Source: Ignavibacteria bacterium (GTDB lineage Bacteria > Bacteroidota > Ignavibacteria > Ignavibacteriales > Melioribacteraceae). Taken from it: a DNA stretch of 36,880 nucleotides. A model generated the notes under the pieces. That model saw only the letters and a list, made by a program, of their open reading frames with translations. It was not told where the DNA came from and ran no database searches. The stretch is taken from the NCBI GenBank assembly GCA_016873835.1, contig VGVY01000012.1, forward strand, positions 1-36,880, written 5' to 3'. The position numbers and the translations under genes were made by a program. How positions within the stretch are numbered: the stretch's first letter is position 1; the number at the start of each line of letters is the position of its first letter. Shown one piece after another: positions 1 to 9,120 of the stretch.

Positions 1-227
1 CCCATGTGCTTTTTTATCTCAGAATTACTATTTCATTAGAGATTTCATTTAAAATACCCTCATTTTTATGGCTCAATTCTTGAAAATATTTTTAAAATAC
101 CATTCAGTTAATTAAGCTTATAAAGATTGTTAATGTTATTAACAACAGAAATTTATATTTATTCCCACTGCGAGCAATTGAAAATTAAATTGTGTTTTAT
201 TAGATAATCATAAAGTAGGAGTAAGGT
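1..227. other. Upstream non-coding region
   Basis: No convincing gene is visible. The stretch is AT-rich. A short inverted repeat (GTTAAT-GTT-ATTAAC) lies at 129-143, and a purine-rich AGGAGTAAGG ribosome-binding site sits directly before the ATG at 228. The inverted repeat could be an operator, but nothing else supports that. Confidence 0.4.
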
Positions 228-1697
228 ATGAAATCTCTTTATACTTTTTTTGCTCTAGTTTTTTTAACATTTTTAACTTTTGCACAGACTACATCGATTG
301 TTGTTGATGATGTTGCCAATGTTGGGTCGATGTATTACTTCCACGGACGGCATGTTACCAGAACACCGAATGGTTTGTTGATGATTTTATGGACAGATAA
401 AACTTCTCAGGGGGGACAAGTAAATTATTCTGTTTACGATAAGGATTTTAAAATATGGTCTCCTGGAGCTCCAGTTTCTGCCGCGCAATATAATGCAATG
501 AATCCAGGAATCGCTGCAGATGAATTGGGTAATATTCATGCAACTTAGCAAGAGCGATCTTCATCATCAGCTGCCTATGTAATAATGTATTCCAAGTTCA
601 ATGGAGTGAGTTGGAGTACACCAAAGAAAGTTTCCCTATATGACTCTAAAGCATGTGAGGAACCATCAATTGAAGTCGATTCTAAAAATAACATTTGGGT
701 AGTTTATAATAATGATGGTGCTGGTTCACCAAATGAATTTGTTTTCATCGTTAGCAGCTCCGATGGAGGAAATACATGGAGCAGTACAGCCACACAACTT
801 TCAAAGAGCAGAAATATTGGAACATCAATATCCAATGGAAGATGTGCATTGTCTGCTGGTCCAAATGGTAGGTTAGTTGCAATTTGGCACGATGGACAGA
901 GTTGGAATCAAGATAGAAGAGAAATTTTTGCAAATCAATTTGATGGAACATCTTGGGCTGGAGAAGTTTTAATTTCTGATACAAAATTCTCAGATAGATC
1001 TGCAAATTGGTATCCTACAGTTGCAGTTGATAAGAATAGTAATATATATGCATTTTATCATACAAATGATAAACCAACAGACGCGGTACCAACAAGATAT
1101 GTTATCATGCAGAAAAAAACTTGGGATCAAAATTGGACACAATCAGTTAAAAAAGTTTTACATTCAGAAACTGCTTGTGACATGCTTTCAACTTCAGCTG
1201 TTGCAGATGAAGATGGTGTAATTCATTTTGCATTTCGCAAAGATGTGCCAGTTGATATGACTGGTATTGATGCTATCTATTATACTTTTCCAAAGGATGG
1301 CGGAAATACTTGGTCTAATCAAACTCGATTGGGCAGACAAAATCATGATGGTGGCTATGTTACTATCGCCAGCCGAGTAAGAAAACAATATGGAATTGAT
1401 TTTGCTTTCAGAAAGTCCAAGACTCCTTTTATTAATGATGAATCTATTACAACTGTTCATCATGTAAATGTACCTTATAGTTTTATAACAAATCTTTCAA
1501 AGGAAGATCCAATTCCAAATCAATTTGAAGTTATTACAAATTATCCGAATCCATTTAATCCTTAAACTACAATTCAATTCTCAATTCGTAATTCTGAAAG
1601 TATATGACATGCTCGGAAGAGAAATTGCAGTTTTGATAAATCAAGAATTACAGCCCGGAATGCATCAGATTTCATTTTCTTCAAGTGATTATGATTT
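228..1697 (+). pseudogene. Broken T9SS-sorted BNR/sialidase-like secreted protein
   Basis: The ATG at 228 has a good ribosome-binding site and begins a signal peptide (MKSLYTFFALVFLTFLTFAQ). The protein has BNR/Asp-box-like repeats such as SSDGGNTWS and PKDGGNTWSNQ, typical of sialidase-type beta-propellers, then a T9SS sorting-domain start (NYPNPFNP). The reading frame is interrupted by TAG at 546-548 and TAA at 1563-1565, both in the original frame. About four residues and the frame are then lost between TTIQFSI and VILKVYDMLGRE, so the rest of the sorting domain continues in another frame. The domain is cut after roughly SSDYD, where an unrelated sequence begins. The first 440 codons carry only one stop, so the decay looks recent. 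Expected role before decay: surface or secreted glycan-binding or glycosidase-like protein; substrate unknown. Confidence 0.8.
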
Positions 1698-1797
1698 ATT
1701 TTTTGGAGGTGCACAATTTGTAATTATTGATCCCAAAACTGGTCGTTATTTTGGCTCTGCCGATAGAAGAAGAGGTGGTGTTGCACTCGGTTATTAA
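1698..1797 (+). pseudogene. C-terminal remnant of gamma-glutamyltransferase
   Basis: About 33 codons ending in TAA match the extreme C-terminus of gamma-glutamyltransferases: an FFGGAQ stretch, a DPKTG turn, and the terminal A-D-R-R-R-G-G-V-A-L-G-Y, equivalent to the family's DPRRDGAAxGY ending. Nothing upstream encodes the rest of the enzyme. Instead the fragment is joined in frame to the end of a T9SS sorting domain. In poly-gamma-glutamate loci a gamma-glutamyltransferase-type enzyme (PgsD/CapD-like) often accompanies pgsB, so this is probably the tail of the gene that once preceded the pgsB relic. The family match is by recognition of the motif only. Confidence 0.72.
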
Positions 1798-1802
1798 TAT
1801 TA

Positions 1803-2336
1803 TTTAAGCATGATCAATTATCTATACCTACAATTCTAATATTATTAATAATAATTTTATGTCTGCTTGTATTTGAAAAGGTTACTATTTCTCGTAGTGT
1901 TTCTAAAATTCCACTGCGGATATTAGTTAATGAAACTCGCGGAAAATCAACTGTCGTAAAAAATATTTCTTCAATCCTACAATACAACAACTTAAATACA
2001 TTTCATAAGATTACCGGAACATTGCCTACGTACTCATTAAATGAAAAATCTTTCCAAATAAAAAGGAAAGGCGCTGCTAGAGTTACTGAACAATTTTAAA
2101 TGATTAAAAGAGCTGCCAAAAATAATGTAGATGCTATTATATTAGAGTGTATGTCGATCAAACCTGAATTACAAATTATTGAAAGCAAAGTATTGAATCC
2201 CCATTATTATGTTATTACGAATATTAGGGAAGATCATTTAGAAGAATTAGGAATATCAGAATAAGGAATTGATGTTTTAAATCAAGCTGTTCTGAGAAAC
2301 TCTGCAAGAATATTTATTCCGCAGAATCTTTCAGAA
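1803..2336 (+). pseudogene. pgsB: Poly-gamma-glutamate synthase PgsB/CapB relic
   Basis: One frame shows an N-terminal hydrophobic segment, then a Mur-ligase-like ATP-binding loop (VNETRGKST; family VNGTRGKS), KITGTLP, EQF, ILECMSIKPELQ (family VIECMAxxPE) and VITNIREDHLEELG (family ITNxRxDHLDxMG). These are the landmarks of PgsB/CapB, the ATP-dependent ligase that polymerises glutamate through gamma-carboxyl bonds at the inner membrane. The frame has no usable start codon (an ATG at 1810 is out of frame). It is broken by TAA at 2097-2099 and TAA at 2262-2264. The C-terminal part of the usual ~390-residue protein is missing; the sequence runs into a pgsW fragment near 2335. Confidence 0.82.
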
Positions 2337-2696
2337 TCAATACTCAAGAGAACAGAAATACTCGTAAATAATAATATCGATTTGTTAATAAATATTGGAG
2401 GAAATCAAGCTAGTATGGGGTCTTGCATTCATTCCGCATCAATTCCAATCGGATTGAATACAAGAGTGAAAAGTTGTAGTGATCCTGGCAGAGGAATTAT
2501 CAGCAGAATTTCAGAAAAAGAAATTCCAGTTATTCATCTATTAAATATCAAGAATATTTTATTAGAAAATACACTACACAATTCGAAAGAAAATAATGTT
2601 AGTGCACAAGTGCTGAGTATTATTTTTGTCTTAATAATTATTGTCTTGATATTTAACTATCATAGGCATCGAAAAAGAAATAGTGAGATTTATTAA
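2337..2696 (+). pseudogene. pgsW: C-terminal fragment of poly-gamma-glutamate system protein PgsW
   Basis: The frame continues from the pgsB relic into LLINIGGNQASMGSC, HSASIPIGL, SDPGRGIISR and VIHLLNIKNI. These resemble the conserved second half of the poly-gamma-glutamate system protein found beside pgsB-pgsC in spirochaetes and related loci. The end has a hydrophobic helix (VLSIIFVLIIIVLIF) followed by basic residues and TAA, so the original C-terminus seems intact. The N-terminal half and any pgsC are absent, which implies one deletion from inside pgsB to inside pgsW. An ATG at 2382 could start a 104-residue peptide, but it lacks the front half of the fold. The stop lies 5 bp from the convergent nagZ end. 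Confidence 0.7.
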
Positions 2697-2701
2697 TGTC
2701 C

Positions 2702-3766
2702 CTAAAACAATCCGAGATTGTGTTTTAATTGAAAGATGCGCTTGAATGACTCATCAATTCTTTGTTCGGTTAATTTCCCCTGAACGACCAAATTTATTAT
2801 AGCAGTTATTGTTTTATCTGAAAGTTCTGAATTAAAATCAACATTATTTCCTTGAATAATTATATCAACACCAGCGTTTAGAGCAAGACTTATAGCTTCT
2901 TCAAAAGAATAATGGTCGGTAATTGCTTTCATCATTAAATCATCAGAAAAAATTACTCCATTAAAACAAAGTTTTTCTCTTAGCAACCCAGTGATAATCT
3001 TTTTCGATAAAGTTGCCGGAAATTTATCATCTAGGTTTTTATTAAATATATGTGCAGTCATTATTGCATCAACCAAACCTTCTTTGATAAGTAATTTGTA
3101 TGGAAACAATTCTATTTCTGTCCATTGATTTGAAATATCTACAAATCCATTATGAGAATCGTGCAATGAACTGCCATGACCAGGAAAATGTTTCAAACAA
3201 GTTCCAATATTATTTTCTCTATGAGCTAAAATAAATTCTCTTGCATTATTGAAAACAACTTCGGGATTACTTGAGAAGCTTCTGCCTTTCAAACCAATTA
3301 TAGGACAATTCGGATTTACATTTATATCCACAACAGGAGCCAGATTCATATTTATCCCACATTCTCTTAAAATTGTCGCAATGTTATTTGCATTTTCTCT
3401 TGTTTTAGATAGATCATTCAGTTCACCGAAATACTGAGCACTTTGAAATTTCGGGAAACCGTATTTTTCTTTTAATCTAATTACCTCACCGCCTTCAGCG
3501 TCAATTGTTAGAAAAAGTGAATTACCGCTTAATGTTTGTAAATCAGAAGTCAATTTTTTCAATTGAGCTGCGGATTGGATATTCCCTATAATTGAATCAG
3601 CAGTTTTATCATTATCAACTAACCAAATATTTCTAAGATTAAACTTTTTTATCGAGTTAGTGATAGGGGAGAAATTATCAATTGATGATCCTCTAAAACC
3701 GGTCATCACCAGATGACCAATTTTCTGTTCAATACTGATTACTTGGTTATGATTTGATGCGTTCAA
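2702..3766 (-). CDS. nagZ: Beta-N-acetylhexosaminidase, glycoside hydrolase family 3 (NagZ-type)
   Basis: This 354-residue GH3 enzyme has the NagZ layout. TIDAEGGEVIRL lies at ~87-98, KHFPGHG at 192-198, the Asp-His acid/base pair DSH at 203-205, and the nucleophile motif SDDL at 274-277 (first Asp). NagZ removes GlcNAc from GlcNAc-anhydroMurNAc-peptides during cell-wall recycling. The length is that of single-domain bacterial NagZ (about 330-360). No signal peptide is visible, so it probably acts in the cytoplasm. The start is TTG: an in-frame TGA lies three codons upstream, and the next Met is residue 21, just before the conserved GFRG. It is the last gene of the leftward run, 25 bp after the diaminopimelate decarboxylase gene. 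This fits the salvage genes elsewhere in the window. Confidence 0.9.
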   Translation of the reverse strand: MNASNHNQVISIEQKIGHLVMTGFRGSSIDNFSPITNSIKKFNLRNIWLVDNDKTADSIIGNIQSAAQLKKLTSDLQTLSGNSLFLTIDAEGGEVIRLKEKYGFPKFQSAQYFGELNDLSKTRENANNIATILRECGINMNLAPVVDINVNPNCPIIGLKGRSFSSNPEVVFNNAREFILAHRENNIGTCLKHFPGHGSSLHDSHNGFVDISNQWTEIELFPYKLLIKEGLVDAIMTAHIFNKNLDDKFPATLSKKIITGLLREKLCFNGVIFSDDLMMKAITDHYSFEEAISLALNAGVDIIIQGNNVDFNSELSDKTITAIINLVVQGKLTEQRIDESFKRIFQLKHNLGLF

Positions 3767-3791
3767 ATAGAATCACCGCATATTTGATTTA

Positions 3792-5009
3792 TTATTGATG
3801 TTTCGAAGAAGAGAAAATTGATTGAGCAAGTTCTTCGTTTGTAGGCTTTTTGGTAATTAGTTTTTCAGTTCCATTCATAACTAAAAGTTCTGACGGCATT
3901 GCTCTTAAATTGTAAATGCTGCCCATAGAATAACAATAAGCACCAGCATTTTTAATAACTAATTTATCGCTTTCTCGAATTTCACGAATTGATCTTTGTT
4001 CAGCAAAACAATCGCCGGTTTCGCATAAGTTACCGCAAATATCATAATCATAAAATTTACCAGTCGGATTGCTTAAGTTTTCTATATGATGAAAAGAACC
4101 ATAGAGCAAAGGTCTTATTAAGTGATTAAATCCAGAATTTGTTCCAGCGATTAGTCTGCCCCGGTTATTTTTCAATGTGTTAACTTCAATAACTAAATAA
4201 CCCGATTCTGCAACCACATATTTACCAGGTTCAAAATACATATAAAGTTCTTTGCCATACACTTTACAGAATTTAGAAAATATAGAACTTATTTTTTTGC
4301 CGAAATTTGAATAATTAATTTTTTTTGTTTGCCTATCATATGAAACTTTAAATCCTCCTCCGAAATCAACAAACTCTAAATCTGGGAATAATTTTGGATT
4401 GGCAATTTCTAGGAGATTTGTCATACTCTCATAAACCTTTGCAGTTTCTCCTATTCCTGAACCAGTATGCTCATGGAGCCCAACAATTTTTAATTTATAT
4501 TTTTGTGAAATTTCATAAACTTGGTTTGCTTCAGAAAGCAAAACCCCGAATTTTGTAACTGAACCGGCCGTTTGAACATGTTTATGTTCGCCGGCATACA
4601 CATCTGGATTAAAGCGAATACAGACTTTGCTTCCAGGATAAGCGGCGCCAAATTTTTCTAAACTGCTTAATGCACCAATGTTGAATAAAACTCCAGTTTT
4701 TTTTACTTCGTGCATTTCATCATCTGTAATATTGTTTGAAGTAAAAAGTAAGTCTTCCTTATTGAAACCTAATTTTAGAGCTAGAAATACTTCAGCGGGA
4801 CTAACTGTATCGAGATAGGCTTTATGAGTACGCAATAATTTTAATATTCCAATATTATAATTGGCCTTCATGGCATATAGGATTTTTAGTTTTGGCCAAG
4901 TGATATATTTATAGAGTTCATTGTAACGTGCAATTATTTTATTGCCATCGTATATATAAATTGGCGTACCATACTTTTGAGAATATTTAAGAAGTAAATT
5001 CCTTTCCAT
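3792..5009 (-). CDS. lysA: Diaminopimelate decarboxylase (PLP fold-type III)
   Basis: This enzyme decarboxylates meso-diaminopimelate to L-lysine in the cytoplasm. The 405 residues carry an alanine-racemase-like PLP barrel with YAMKAN at 45-50 (Schiff-base Lys48), GLHEHTGS at 177-184, GGG at 217-219 and EPGKYVV at 260-266. They also carry the family substrate/dimer motifs CETGD at 329-333 and GAYCYSMGSIYN at 356-367. The length is normal for LysA. HEHTGS instead of the more common HxHIGS is a mild divergence, so a carboxynorspermidine- or other diamino-acid-decarboxylase role cannot be fully excluded, but CETGD favours LysA. ATG start, with a weak GGAA upstream. It sits 53 bp after the alpha-oxoamine synthase gene and just before nagZ; diaminopimelate is also a product of muropeptide breakdown. 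Confidence 0.85.
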   Translation of the reverse strand: MERNLLLKYSQKYGTPIYIYDGNKIIARYNELYKYITWPKLKILYAMKANYNIGILKLLRTHKAYLDTVSPAEVFLALKLGFNKEDLLFTSNNITDDEMHEVKKTGVLFNIGALSSLEKFGAAYPGSKVCIRFNPDVYAGEHKHVQTAGSVTKFGVLLSEANQVYEISQKYKLKIVGLHEHTGSGIGETAKVYESMTNLLEIANPKLFPDLEFVDFGGGFKVSYDRQTKKINYSNFGKKISSIFSKFCKVYGKELYMYFEPGKYVVAESGYLVIEVNTLKNNRGRLIAGTNSGFNHLIRPLLYGSFHHIENLSNPTGKFYDYDICGNLCETGDCFAEQRSIREIRESDKLVIKNAGAYCYSMGSIYNLRAMPSELLVMNGTEKLITKKPTNEELAQSIFSSSKHQ

Positions 5010-5062
5010 TATGTTCCGGTTAGTTAGTTTGCATTTATGAAAATATTTTTTGTGATTATCTG

Positions 5063-6166
5063 CTAAATGATTTTATTCAAATGAAAAATTAAATTATCTA
5101 TCTGTTCGAAAGTATGAGTGGAAAAAACAACAATTCGTAATGTACCTTCTGAATGAGAACCGATATAGTTTAAGTATTGTATTAGAATATTATTGCTCAT
5201 GAGTTTGTTCTTTATTCTTAACATATTCGCTTTATCATTTAATGTAAAAGCAACTATAGGTATTGGAGAATTATCAACGATAATTCCGATTTTGGACAGT
5301 GAAGTTTTTAAATGTTTAGTATTGCTGAAAAGCTTTTCCCTCAATTCAGAATTTGATTTAAATACTTTAATGCCAGTCAAGCTTGCAGCAATGGCAGAAG
5401 AAGGTGCTGGAGTTGCACCATTTAATAATTCACCATTTTTAATTGCAGTTATAAATTCTTTTTTACCTGGAATAATTCCGCCAAATCCACCAAATGCTTT
5501 AGAGAATGTTCCACCGTAGTAAATATTTTCTGAATTCAAATCGAAATGTTCATATGTTCCACGTCCATTTTTACCAATAACACCAATGCCATGAGCATCA
5601 TCAATCCATAAAAGTCCATCTATTCTTTCCACAATCTTCTTGTAATTAGCTGCCGGTGCAATCTTTCCGTTTAATGGAAATACTCCATCAGAGATAACTA
5701 ATGGTTTTTTGTGGCTCGTAAAGGTTATTTTCTTTTCAAGTTCCTCAAAATTAAGATGAGAAAATTTATAGACGGGTTTACGGCTTAACGTAGCAGCATA
5801 ATGATTACTATAGTGAGAAAATTCATCTATGAATATTGCGTCAAACCTATTTTCTTTTGTAAATATATTGAGCGCTGCCATATCAGTTAAAAAGCCAGAA
5901 GGCAAATAGACAGAATCTTCAGTTCCAAAAAAATCTGAAGCTTCTTTTTCTAAATCAAGCAATAATTGATTGGTGCCAAAACTGCTTCGGGAAGATGATG
6001 TGGTAATTCCGTACTTTTTTTGAGCTTCAGCCGCAGCATTTAGGACTTGATCATTTTTATGCAGTTCATAATAACTTGTGCCTCCAAAGTATGAGTATTC
6101 CACTCCAGCTATTTTAACAATTGCACCGGGGGCTCCTTCAAACATGTATTGCTTTTCGGTTGTCAT
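5063..6166 (-). CDS. Alpha-oxoamine synthase family PLP enzyme (BioF/KBL-like)
   Basis: This 367-residue fold-type I PLP enzyme condenses an amino acid with an acyl thioester in known relatives (8-amino-7-oxononanoate synthase, 2-amino-3-ketobutyrate-CoA ligase, serine palmitoyltransferase). Visible landmarks are His118 in FSHYSNHYA (PLP stacking), DDAHGIGVIG at 189-198, the Schiff-base lysine in GGTFSKAFGG (Lys223) and LRIVVFSTHT near the C-terminus. It is slightly shorter than the usual ~390 residues, and the N-terminal NDYLGL motif is replaced by GGTSYYEL. No other biotin genes are nearby, so bioF is not assigned. The start is 9 bp after the preceding oxidoreductase stop, indicating co-transcription. 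The acyl substrate cannot be read from the sequence. Confidence 0.8.
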   Translation of the reverse strand: MTTEKQYMFEGAPGAIVKIAGVEYSYFGGTSYYELHKNDQVLNAAAEAQKKYGITTSSSRSSFGTNQLLLDLEKEASDFFGTEDSVYLPSGFLTDMAALNIFTKENRFDAIFIDEFSHYSNHYAATLSRKPVYKFSHLNFEELEKKITFTSHKKPLVISDGVFPLNGKIAPAANYKKIVERIDGLLWIDDAHGIGVIGKNGRGTYEHFDLNSENIYYGGTFSKAFGGFGGIIPGKKEFITAIKNGELLNGATPAPSSAIAASLTGIKVFKSNSELREKLFSNTKHLKTSLSKIGIIVDNSPIPIVAFTLNDKANMLRIKNKLMSNNILIQYLNYIGSHSEGTLRIVVFSTHTFEQIDNLIFHLNKII

Positions 6167-6175
6167 TTTTTTGTA

Positions 6176-9115
6176 TTAATTTTTTATCAATGCATCATAA
6201 ATAACTTCAATTGGGTGAAATGCAATTTTATCAGTGCCATCTTTAATTTGATGACGGCAGCTAGTTCCCGAAGCACAAATTATGGTTTTATCGTCTTCAA
6301 CATTTCTGAGTAACGGAAAAAGTGAGAGTTCACCAACTTTCATTGAAATATCATAATGTTCGGCTTCATAGCCAAAAGCACCAGCCATTCCGCAACATCC
6401 AGAATCTATTTCAGCAACAGAATAATTTTTTGGTATTGATAAAAAGGATTTAGTTGCGATGGTACTTGCAATCGCCTTTTGCTGGCAATGACCATGTAAT
6501 AATATTTTTTTTGCTTCATCATGAAAGTAGTTTGAAGAAATCTTTCCTTTTTCAAATTCAGAAGCTAAAAATTCTTCAATTGTAAATGTTGAAGCGGCAA
6601 CTTTTTCTGCTGCGGCTCTCAAATGAGAATCTACTAAGTCAAGATATTCGTCTCTAAATGACAGTATTGCAGAAACTTCTATTCCAACTAAAGGAGTGTT
6701 AGGACCAATGATATTTTTTAACAAGTTAATATTTGCGATTGCAATATTTTTAGCATTACGCAATAATCCTTTAGTAATAAATGTTCTGGCGCTTTCAAAA
6801 TGTTTCGGAACTATTACTTCATAACCTAAAATTGATAGTAGTAAATAAGCTTTTATTCCAAGTCCAGCTTCATTGAAGTTTGTGAATTCATCTGCAAATA
6901 AATAAACTTTACCGTTTGCGTAATCAGTTTTATTATGTGAGGAAGAATTTTTTTTGTACCATTTTTCGAAAGTAACTTTTGATAATAGCGGAAGATTGCG
7001 CTTTGTAGTAAAACCGATTTTTTTTGCAAGCCATTTAGATTTAAAAAAGAAGTTACTAATACTCGGAAAAATTGATGCAATTGAATTTAACCTTGGCAAG
7101 TAGGCAATTAATTTAGTTCTAAGTGGAATACCATTGCTGTCATAATAATGTTGAAGAAATTCACTTTTCAATTTTGATATATCAACACCAGTCGGGCATT
7201 CAGATTTACATGCTTTACATGATAAGCATAAATCCATTACTTCATAAATTTCTTCATGATCAAATGGGTTTGCTTTATTTGATCGAGTTAAAAATTCCCG
7301 GAGTGTATTTGCACGAGCACGTGTAGTGTTTTTTTCATCTCTTGTTGCTCTGTAACTTGGGCACATAGTTCCGCCAATTAGAATCCCCTTTCTGCAATCT
7401 GCCGAACCATTGCACTTTTCTGCTGCTCGTAAAATCCCTTTTGCTGAAGAAAAGTCATAAATGGTAGAAATTTCTTTATGTGTTTTATCAGTTTCATATC
7501 TTAAACTGGAATTCATTGGAGCAGAATTGACAATTTTACCAGGATTGTAAATATTCTTTGGATCCCAAACCTTTTTAATTTCTTTGCATAACTGATAATT
7601 ATGTTCGCCAATCACAATCGGAATAAATTCTGCACGTAATCTTCCATCACCATGCTCACCACTTAAAGAACCTTTGTATTTTTTTACGAGATGCGCTATT
7701 TCCTTTGTGACGGAGTAAAATAATTTTACATCAAAAGAATCTTTCAAATTCATCATTGGTGTTAAATGGAGTTCCCCAGAACCTAAATGAGCATAATATG
7801 CGCTTTCAAGATTATTTTTTCTTAATACTTCTTGAAATTCCCGCATAAAGTCTGGTAAATCAATTGGTCTTACACAGGTATCTTCAATAAACTGTTCTGT
7901 TCTTTTATCTCCCGGAATGTTACCTAAAAGTCCAAGACCAGCTTTTCGCAATGCCCATACCTTATTAACATCCTCGTTGATAAGTAATGGATAATGGTAA
8001 CCGAATCCTTCTTTTATTAATTCAGCCTCTAAATTTTTGGCAATATATTCAATTTCTTGAATTGTATCTCTAGCAAACTCAACCACTACTAAAGCTGACG
8101 GATCTCCTTTAATAAAAAATCGATTTTTTTTCTGTTCAATATTTACTTTTGAATATTCTAAAATTTTTCCATCAATTAGTTCAACAGCTCCCGGATTAAA
8201 TTTTAATGCAATTAAATTTGCTTTGAATGCTTCTTCCAGAGTATTCATATGAATTGCAACTACACCAATATACTTGGGCGGCAATGGAATTAAGTTCAAT
8301 TTAATCTCAGTTGTGAAGGCTAAAGTTCCTTCAGAGCCGGCTAATAATTTACAGATATTAAAATTATCAGCACCAAAACCAAAAGTATTACATTTTAAAA
8401 GCTGATCTATAGAGTAACCGTTATTTCTTCTATTTATATCTTGTGAGGGGAATTCATTTATTATTTCATCTTGATTTTTTGTATTCGATAAGATCTCATA
8501 CAAATTTTTATATATTTTATTTTCGAGAGATTCACCACGGCATTTTTTAAGTAAGTCCTCTTTTCCAATAGGCATGAAAGTTACTTCTGAGCCATCACTT
8601 AAAATTACATTTGCTTCTAACACATGATCTCTTGTCGATCCGTAAAGAATTGAATGCGCACCGCAAGAATTATTCCCAAACATACCGCCAATATTGCATC
8701 TATTGCTTGTCGCTGTTTCAGGTCCAAATTGCAATCCATAATTTTTCAAAAATATATTTAACTCATCTAACACAACACCGGGTTCAACACGAACCCATTT
8801 TTCATTCTCGTTTAAATCAATAATTTTATTCATGTATTTAGAAACATCAACGACAATTCCATTTCCAACAACTTGACCGGCCAAAGATGTTCCGGCAGCT
8901 CTAGGAATAATAGGGAAGCTGTGTTTATCTGCAAACTCTACAATTTTTTGAATATCATTTTTATTCTTTGGAAGGACAACAGCGAAGGGTTTTTCTCTAT
9001 AAACAGAGGCATCTGTGGAATAAATTACACGCGTTAAATCATCAAGTAAAATATCTCCTTCGAATTCATTTTTCAATTCCAGAAGTTCTTTCAATATGTA
9101 GTTATTGCTTTTCAT
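6176..9115 (-). CDS. FAD-linked oxidoreductase fused to Fe-S (CCG) domain, YdiJ/GlcDF-like
   Basis: This ~979-residue fusion couples oxidation of a 2-hydroxy acid to an electron acceptor. The N-terminal PCMH-type FAD-binding domain (RAAGTSLAGQVVGNG) is followed by an FAD-oxidase C domain with HLGSGELHLTPM and SGEHGDGRLR. Next come GGTMCPSYRATRDEK, a 4Fe-4S motif CLSCKACKSECP around residues 626-637, and two C-terminal CCG-type clusters (HGHCQQ, SGCCGMAGAFGYE). The architecture and length match the YdiJ group (about 1000 residues), some members of which are D-2-hydroxyglutarate dehydrogenases; D-lactate or glycolate are alternatives. The ATG at 9115 is chosen. A TTG at 9124 would overlap the previous stop as TTGA and add only three residues. 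It lies in the six-gene leftward run. Confidence 0.85.
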   Translation of the reverse strand: MKSNNYILKELLELKNEFEGDILLDDLTRVIYSTDASVYREKPFAVVLPKNKNDIQKIVEFADKHSFPIIPRAAGTSLAGQVVGNGIVVDVSKYMNKIIDLNENEKWVRVEPGVVLDELNIFLKNYGLQFGPETATSNRCNIGGMFGNNSCGAHSILYGSTRDHVLEANVILSDGSEVTFMPIGKEDLLKKCRGESLENKIYKNLYEILSNTKNQDEIINEFPSQDINRRNNGYSIDQLLKCNTFGFGADNFNICKLLAGSEGTLAFTTEIKLNLIPLPPKYIGVVAIHMNTLEEAFKANLIALKFNPGAVELIDGKILEYSKVNIEQKKNRFFIKGDPSALVVVEFARDTIQEIEYIAKNLEAELIKEGFGYHYPLLINEDVNKVWALRKAGLGLLGNIPGDKRTEQFIEDTCVRPIDLPDFMREFQEVLRKNNLESAYYAHLGSGELHLTPMMNLKDSFDVKLFYSVTKEIAHLVKKYKGSLSGEHGDGRLRAEFIPIVIGEHNYQLCKEIKKVWDPKNIYNPGKIVNSAPMNSSLRYETDKTHKEISTIYDFSSAKGILRAAEKCNGSADCRKGILIGGTMCPSYRATRDEKNTTRARANTLREFLTRSNKANPFDHEEIYEVMDLCLSCKACKSECPTGVDISKLKSEFLQHYYDSNGIPLRTKLIAYLPRLNSIASIFPSISNFFFKSKWLAKKIGFTTKRNLPLLSKVTFEKWYKKNSSSHNKTDYANGKVYLFADEFTNFNEAGLGIKAYLLLSILGYEVIVPKHFESARTFITKGLLRNAKNIAIANINLLKNIIGPNTPLVGIEVSAILSFRDEYLDLVDSHLRAAAEKVAASTFTIEEFLASEFEKGKISSNYFHDEAKKILLHGHCQQKAIASTIATKSFLSIPKNYSVAEIDSGCCGMAGAFGYEAEHYDISMKVGELSLFPLLRNVEDDKTIICASGTSCRHQIKDGTDKIAFHPIEVIYDALIKN

Positions 9116-9120
9116 CAATC

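Noticed and set aside
1525-1797. A 90-residue protein in its own right
   Set aside because: Its first part is out-of-frame sequence of the broken sorting domain, and the rest is the tail of a gamma-glutamyltransferase. There is no ribosome-binding site.
546-2264. Possible stop-codon recoding, since several stops fall where Gln or similar would fit
   Set aside because: Both TAG and TAA are involved, the region also has a frameshift and two deletions, and none of the many other genes in the window contains internal stops. Decay is simpler.
2382-2696. A functional 104-residue membrane protein
   Set aside because: The start lies in the middle of the conserved PgsW fold, and the frame runs upstream into the pgsB relic, so it is a truncated remnant.
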